DNA from: a virus | IMG/VR virus record: IMGVR_UViG_3300042560_001798 | Coordinates: 1 to 24,228 of that record | DNA length: 24,228 nucleotides | Strand: one strand, 5' to 3' | Shown here: positions 20,078-24,228 of the stretch, piece by piece | Position numbering within the stretch: the stretch's first letter is position 1 | How the letters are laid out: every line of letters begins with the position of its first letter | Translations under genes and position numbers: made by a program | Notes under the pieces: generated by a model | The model's database searches: none | Seen by the model: only the letters and a program-made list of their open reading frames with translations | Told to the model about the DNA's origin: nothing

Positions 20078-22800
20078 TGCTTGGAGATTTCAGATTTGAG
20101 AACGTAGCCCAGCATATTGAAGGGAGTAGGGTCCGAATGCACAAAAGTCAACGAGATGGCGTCCACCCAGTCGGCTTTCAAATGCTGGTCCTTACGGCCC
20201 GAAAACACCGCCGTCGTCCCTGCCGGGTATTCGAGCGAGTAAAGCGTCCCGCCGCTTGTGCTTTTGTATTGCCCGCCAAGGCTCTTGTAGAGCAAGGTCT
20301 GCATGCGTTGGGCGTTGAACTTGTGCCCCTGTGCCGTGCCATCTTGCAGGACAAACTCAAGAGGCATAGCTTGCAGTGTCGAGGAATACGCGAGGCCAAC
20401 GAAAAGCGTGGTCGCCGCCGCTGACAGGGTAATCGCCCCGCCAGATACGGTTTTGTTTTCGATGGTGTCGCCGTCCGCCCACACTTTGACGGCCTTCCCT
20501 TCGAGGTGAGACAGGCCAGAAACAGCCGTCCCGCTCGACATGGTAATCTTTTTGGCACAGTCGAGGTAACAAAAATCGGTAGCCGTGCTGAAATCGTATT
20601 CTTGAGCAGTTGGATAAAACCGCTCGATATAGCGAACCGTCGCCCCGTTCACGGTGCGGTTGACAATCATCCACACGCGATCCGCGTCGCCCGATCCGCG
20701 AACGACGGCGATGCTTTCAAAGGTGCCGCTGGTGGTCCGTTGAAACCATGCGGTAATCTGGTTTGCCCGTTGGTAGGAGAAGCCAAGAAGTCGCCCGTCT
20801 GCCGTGACAGCCCACAGAATCGGGTCTGGCTCGCTTTGGTAAGCCGTGGCGATGATGCCGCTTTCCGTGACGTTCTCCGCCCGGAGTGTCATATCTGGCG
20901 CTTCGTAGGCGTCGGAGGTGAAGACATAGGCGAACTCGAAAACTTTGCGCCCTGTCGGAGAAACCCAAAGGAGGGAATCGCGGGTTTGAATCGGCTGGAT
21001 GTTCGAGCTGCCAGCCCGATTGCGTCGGATGGCCTGCACGTTGGAAGGCTTCAAGACTTCGGAGCCGTCGCCGCCGCCCTGAATCGTCCACTCTTCCCCA
21101 CCTGTGCCAACAACAAGACCTTGCCGGAAACTGGCTATCCACTTCACGAGATTGGACTCGTTGGAGTTCAGCACGAGGTCGAAGCCGTCCGAATCGCCCT
21201 CGCCGGTCGCAAAGTTAAAGAAATCATCCACGACGCTGCCCCGGATTCGATTTGGCTCCTTGGCTGTACCTCCAAACCAAAGCCGCAGATTGTGAAGCCC
21301 GACCGCCCCAGGGTAGCCATTGTCCTCGCTGAATGCGTGAGTGAAGAATGAAGTTGATGCCACACCCAAAGCCTGAACCGGCGCAATGGCAGTGTATGGC
21401 AGGCCAGAACGCACTTTAAGGACCGTTGAACTCGTGAGCGAAAGCACTGTGAACGGGAGTTTGACTTGTGCGTCGGAGGCTTCGAGCAAGATGGAAGCAT
21501 ATTGTTTTGGCGTCGTGCTCCAACCGGCCAAACGAAACCATGCGCCTTCGAGTGAAGCTGTGTCTTCATAAAGGATCGTCCCTTGATACTCACCTTTGAT
21601 GTTCCATTCTTTGATGACTTCAAAGTTTACGCCGTCTAAAGACTGCTCAAGCCGGATAGCACAAATGGGCGCATTGTTACTCACCCATGAAGAGGAAACG
21701 ATGAATCCGCCTTGAATGAAAATCGCAGCCGTTGGAGTAATTGCCAAGCCGGAGCCTGTCGTATTGAGGTCAATAGACACACCGCGAGCCGAACTTGAAC
21801 TACTGAACTGGTAAAGCGCAGGCTCAATAATGAAGCTATCGCCCGCGTCAATGCCGGTGAAAATGTCCGCATCGCTAGCCGTGAGGTTATATTCGACCTC
21901 TTGGCCGGTAGCGACTCGCCACTTTGCCGCCGCCAGGTCCGTTGCAAACGTGCCGCTGGTATGGGCGACGATGCAATAATAGGCCACGCTGCTACTGATT
22001 CGGATGTCGCCAACGGCATAAGCCGTGGTTGTCGCCCAGGCGGCGTGCGTGAAGGACAGCGTGACAGTGTAGCCGCTCTCTTGCGAAAGCTCGTGTTCCT
22101 TGAGCGGCGGGAAGGTGTATTTCGCCACACCGACGAGGAACGAGTAAGTCAGCGCCGTTGTTGTCGCCGTGCTCCATGCCGCGTTTCGGATGAAGTTTGA
22201 GGAGAGGGAATCGACAGGAATCGACTCAATCAACAGCGGCGGGTGATTCGGATGCACCAGCACAAGGAGCCGGTTGATTTGCTGAAATTGGATGTCGTTC
22301 AACTCGTCCTCGTCGTAGCTGTTCGGCCACTCGACAATGGAGCCGGTCAGGGCGTGCCAGTAGCCAGCCGCGAGAGCCGTCGCAAAGCTCGAATCCTTTG
22401 CGTTGTTGTTGCCTACCCGGAGGTAGTTCGTGCCGCCGCTGGATGCAAAATCGCCGAGCAAGTAGGTTGTCGAGGTGGAATGTGCTGGGACGCTGTAATC
22501 GCTTTTGATTTGCAGGTAAGCCGGTTCATCCTCGCGCCAAAACCGGATATAGCCCTCGCCCACTTCGAGCAGGTAGTTCTCAGTCCGAGAAATGCGAACC
22601 GGAAAGAGTCGGCTTTTCTTGGCCGAGTCCTTCGTGGCGCCGATGTATTGCGTTCCTGGCGCTTTAAAAGCCCCGCCGTAGGGACGAATAACGAAGTTTT
22701 CGAGCTGGAGGCAGCCGCTTCGATACTGCTCAAAATCAACTCTCCCCTCCATGAGAGGAGTATTGATGCCGCCGTTGAAATTGACGTGAATAGTATTCAT
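20074..22800 (-). CDS. Tail nozzle protein (T7 gp12-like tail tubular protein B)
   Basis: A 908-residue protein. The start NFNGGINTPLMEGRVDFEQY, followed by GCLQLENFVIRPYGGAFKAPG, is the signature of podoviral nozzle/stabilisation proteins. Late signatures include GFDLVLNSNESNLVKWIASF and LVVGTGGEEWTIQGG (about 539-576), and MTLRAENVT. The propeller-type beta protein forms the distal tail tube. Two inserted modules resemble carbohydrate-binding repeats: ~101-153 (TTYLLGDFAS...ALAAGYWHAL) and ~252-300 (TAYAVGDIRI...YYCIVAHTSGTFATDLAAAKW). It overlaps the adaptor gene and the next gene by ATGA, so tail parts are made by coupled translation. Confidence 0.9.
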   Translation of the reverse strand: MNTIHVNFNGGINTPLMEGRVDFEQYRSGCLQLENFVIRPYGGAFKAPGTQYIGATKDSAKKSRLFPVRISRTENYLLEVGEGYIRFWREDEPAYLQIKSDYSVPAHSTSTTYLLGDFASSGGTNYLRVGNNNAKDSSFATALAAGYWHALTGSIVEWPNSYDEDELNDIQFQQINRLLVLVHPNHPPLLIESIPVDSLSSNFIRNAAWSTATTTALTYSFLVGVAKYTFPPLKEHELSQESGYTVTLSFTHAAWATTTAYAVGDIRISSSVAYYCIVAHTSGTFATDLAAAKWRVATGQEVEYNLTASDADIFTGIDAGDSFIIEPALYQFSSSSSARGVSIDLNTTGSGLAITPTAAIFIQGGFIVSSSWVSNNAPICAIRLEQSLDGVNFEVIKEWNIKGEYQGTILYEDTASLEGAWFRLAGWSTTPKQYASILLEASDAQVKLPFTVLSLTSSTVLKVRSGLPYTAIAPVQALGVASTSFFTHAFSEDNGYPGAVGLHNLRLWFGGTAKEPNRIRGSVVDDFFNFATGEGDSDGFDLVLNSNESNLVKWIASFRQGLVVGTGGEEWTIQGGGDGSEVLKPSNVQAIRRNRAGSSNIQPIQTRDSLLWVSPTGRKVFEFAYVFTSDAYEAPDMTLRAENVTESGIIATAYQSEPDPILWAVTADGRLLGFSYQRANQITAWFQRTTSGTFESIAVVRGSGDADRVWMIVNRTVNGATVRYIERFYPTAQEYDFSTATDFCYLDCAKKITMSSGTAVSGLSHLEGKAVKVWADGDTIENKTVSGGAITLSAAATTLFVGLAYSSTLQAMPLEFVLQDGTAQGHKFNAQRMQTLLYKSLGGQYKSTSGGTLYSLEYPAGTTAVFSGRKDQHLKADWVDAISLTFVHSDPTPFNMLGYVLKSEISKQ

Positions 22801-23630
22801 CGCGTGGAAATGACGCCACGACGGGCGCGAACGAGGTCCGAATCGTAAACAGGCTGGAGCCTGCGACCTTTGCCGGAGCGTGCGTCAGTGCGGCGCTTCT
22901 GAGGTGCAATAATGCCCTCAAACTGCCTGCGCATTTGCTCGCTCTTGTCGGTGCTTTTGATGATCTCCGAGGCGATATAGGAGGCGAGCAGGTAGGCGAA
23001 TGCGTTGATGAAGTCTTGCGTCCACGTTGTCACAGTCGTGTGCTGGTAAACGTAAGAAAGCTCGACCACATCGGCGTCGGTTAGAAGGTAGCCTTGCTCG
23101 ATGGCGTAGGGCTGCGAATCTTCTTCGTTGCCTTCCTCGCCATTCACGCGGACCACGCGGAGGGAATCGGAAGGAATCGAGTGCTGATAATCCCAGCCGC
23201 TCATTGGTGCGAGAATCCATTCCCCCGTTCCACTCGTATGCGATCCGCTGAACACAGAGCCGTCGAGGTCGAAGGTGTTCGCGTCTACGACAGTGATGCG
23301 CCACGTTCCATTTGCAGCCGGAACGCCCTCCACGTCCTGAATGTGGATGCGCTGGCCGGTAGCTCGGCCGTGACTTGTGGCTGTAACGCGGATCTCATCA
23401 CTTGCGCCCGCATCGGCCAGGGCCACGCCGCTAAAATCCGTCCAAGTGAGCGTGAGATGCGCCCGCTTCATGGCGAAGTTCCACGGGTGAGAAGCTAGAG
23501 CTTCGTCACGGGCCGGGGCAAACCATCGGCGCACAGCCTCCGCCTGAGGGGTTGTATCCGTGTCGATGTCGGTTGCCGTATTGGCGGACACGAGAGACAG
23601 GGCGAGATTGCAAATTTCAGTCTTAGTCAT
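22797..23630 (-). CDS. Tail adaptor / tubular protein A (T7 gp11-like) with an FCCH-like insertion
   Basis: 277 residues. MTKTEICNLALSLVSANTAT and AVRRWFAPARDEALASHPWNFA at the N-terminus are typical of gp11/gp4-type adaptors that join portal and tail. The family resumes at GWDYQHSIPSDSLRVVRV and QDFINAFAYLLASYIASEI. Between them residues ~66-137 (DEIRVTATSHGRATGQRIHI, GVPAANGTWRITVVDANTFD) look like the FCCH fold known from ubiquitin-activating E1 enzymes, a small beta domain sometimes inserted into phage tail proteins. The insertion probably projects from the tail. The ATG follows a tight hairpin with no spacer and no SD. Confidence 0.87.
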   Translation of the reverse strand: MTKTEICNLALSLVSANTATDIDTDTTPQAEAVRRWFAPARDEALASHPWNFAMKRAHLTLTWTDFSGVALADAGASDEIRVTATSHGRATGQRIHIQDVEGVPAANGTWRITVVDANTFDLDGSVFSGSHTSGTGEWILAPMSGWDYQHSIPSDSLRVVRVNGEEGNEEDSQPYAIEQGYLLTDADVVELSYVYQHTTVTTWTQDFINAFAYLLASYIASEIIKSTDKSEQMRRQFEGIIAPQKRRTDARSGKGRRLQPVYDSDLVRARRGVISTR

Positions 23631-23650
23631 GGGCTTTCAAAAGAAAGCCC
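23631..23650 (-). promoter_or_regulatory. Perfect 8-bp hairpin abutting the tail adaptor start codon
   Basis: gggctttc (23631-23638) and gaaagccc (23643-23650) pair perfectly around an AAAA loop (TTTT in the transcript). The adaptor ATG is the very next base. The hairpin shares bases 23647-23650 with the stem of the terminator-like structure beside it, so both cannot form together. This could switch between termination and read-through, or expose the start codon. Regulation is inferred. Confidence 0.6.
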
Positions 23651-23681
23651 TCGCCGCCCCAACAAAGAAAGCGACGAGGGC
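23647..23681 (-). terminator. Rho-independent terminator-like hairpin after the small virion gene
   Basis: On the coding strand gccctcgtcgc (from 23681) pairs with gcggcgagggc (to 23647), an 11-bp stem with one mismatch and a 13-nt loop. It is followed at once by TTTCTTTT. The stem and U-rich tract form a good intrinsic terminator at the end of the 154-aa gene. Because tail genes follow in the same direction, it would have to be partial, tuning the ratio of this abundant virion protein to the tail proteins. Confidence 0.65.
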
Positions 23682-23708
23682 CGGACAACTCCACCACCAA
23701 GCGGAGAA

Positions 23709-24173
23709 TTAAGCGAGCGTGTAAGCAATCGTCCAAGTCTGCGTGTGAGAAACGCCGCTTGTGACAGTGCCCCAAGTGACATAAACCCAGGCATCGTCAG
23801 TCAGTGTAACCGGCGTGATTGCAGCAGCGCCAACCGTGCTGTTAAATGCCTCAAACCCGGCAGCATTACCAAGGGCAATGCCCGTAGAATAACCGTCGGC
23901 ATCGCCGGTTCCATCGTCGTAGATGTAGCCCACGGTGCCTGTGCAGGCATCGCCGGGATCGCCGTGATCCACAACGCACATGTGAGGCAGCACGCGAGCG
24001 CCTTTCGGCAAACGCGCGAGGTAGAGCGGATCAGCAGTCGCGGCGGTGTAGCCGGTCTTGGTGACTTGCAAAACATGCAGATTGCCGCCTGATTGTTTCC
24101 GGTTAGGAGCTGCGCTCATGTCGGTAAGCGCATCGAGTTGGGACTGTCCAAAGGTAGTGTAAACAAGAGCCAT
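23709..24173 (-). CDS. Small virion structural protein, 154 aa
   Basis: Starts MALVYTTFGQSQLDALTDMS. The body is strand-rich and low in charge: HVLQVTKTGYTAATADPLYLARLPKGARVLP, then MCVVDHGDPGDACTGTVGYIYDDGT, GYSTGIALGNAAGFEAFN and a closing AWVYVTWGTVTSGVSHTQTW. Such Gly/Thr/Ala-rich beta proteins next to tail adaptor genes are usual for capsid decoration or head proteins. It is too short for a typical major capsid protein (300+ aa). The terminator-like hairpin behind it suggests high-level, separately tuned expression. No SD is present. The family is not firmly identified. Confidence 0.72.
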   Translation of the reverse strand: MALVYTTFGQSQLDALTDMSAAPNRKQSGGNLHVLQVTKTGYTAATADPLYLARLPKGARVLPHMCVVDHGDPGDACTGTVGYIYDDGTGDADGYSTGIALGNAAGFEAFNSTVGAAAITPVTLTDDAWVYVTWGTVTSGVSHTQTWTIAYTLA

Positions 24174-24210
24174 AATAGTAGAGAATTGAGTTTAGGAAGG
24201 GAGAAAGAGC

Positions 24211-24228
24211 GGGAGCCATTCGACTCCC
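24211..24228 (-). terminator. Possible terminator-like hairpin at the right edge
   Basis: On the minus strand GGGAGTC pairs with GGCTCCC around a GAAT loop (7 bp, one G-U pair), followed by pyrimidine-rich GCTCTTTCTCCC. It could end an upstream gene, perhaps that of the major capsid protein, outside the window. It is cut off by the window edge, so a longer stem cannot be excluded. Confidence 0.4.

Noticed and set aside
1-24228. Integrase, att sites, tRNA genes, CRISPR arrays, insertion sequences
   Set aside because: None was seen on either strand: no tandem spaced repeats, no transposase or recombinase motifs, no cloverleaf sequences. Lysogeny can be neither supported nor excluded from this window.

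Overview
The window is a contiguous block of a tailed-phage genome (free phage or prophage). Its tail genes follow the T7-like, short-tailed (podovirus) plan. Evidence for this is a gp11-like tail adaptor, a gp12-like nozzle, a gp14-like small membrane ejection protein, a gp15-like coiled-coil protein and a giant 2837-residue ejection/polyvalent protein, in that order. No terminase, portal, RNA polymerase, DNA polymerase, integrase, tRNA, CRISPR array or insertion sequence is visible. The host cannot be named. A lipobox protein and membrane-anchored lysis-type proteins suggest a Gram-negative (diderm) host. Almost none of the genes has a Shine-Dalgarno sequence, which fits phyla that use SD weakly (Verrucomicrobiota or Bacteroidota would fit), but this is only inference.

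Layout. (1) 1-5598, minus strand: a recombination/replication operon read right to left. It encodes a 155-aa zinc-knuckle protein, RecT annealase, a YqaJ/lambda-type exonuclease, a 64-aa protein, a RusA-like resolvase, an SSB-like protein with an acidic DDGQIPF tail, four small unknown proteins, a possible 31-aa leader peptide with a large stem-loop, and an SNF2-like helicase that runs off the left edge. (2) 5599-5701: divergent control region with an A/T-rich inverted repeat and a promoter that would give a leaderless mRNA. (3) 5702-7018, plus strand: a compact operon of small genes chained by ATGA overlaps (zinc-ribbon/HTH protein, 68-aa protein, 41-aa membrane peptide, DUF3850-like protein, two small Cys-rich proteins). 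(4) 7015-24173, minus strand: the late operon, read right to left. It encodes a small virion protein, a terminator-like element, tail adaptor, nozzle, three internal/ejection proteins, an 84-aa virion-like protein, two membrane lysis-type proteins, a lectin/LamG-like receptor-binding protein and a 142-aa protein. Regions 3 and 4 converge with a 4-nt overlap at 7015-7018.

How the parts work together. The exonuclease, RecT, SSB-like protein, resolvase and helicase form a complete-looking single-strand-annealing recombination set. The late genes build the tail and the DNA-ejection machinery. The most unusual object is the 2837-aa protein. It has ejection-protein-like ends and a centre made of exchangeable modules, including a PARP-like ADP-ribosyltransferase domain. 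The modules are punctuated by a recurring Phe/Tyr-Ser-hydrophobic motif, and the middle of its gene looks visibly AT-richer than its flanks. This suggests a virion-delivered multi-effector protein, possibly cleaved into parts.

There is no gene-free stretch longer than 300 bases.
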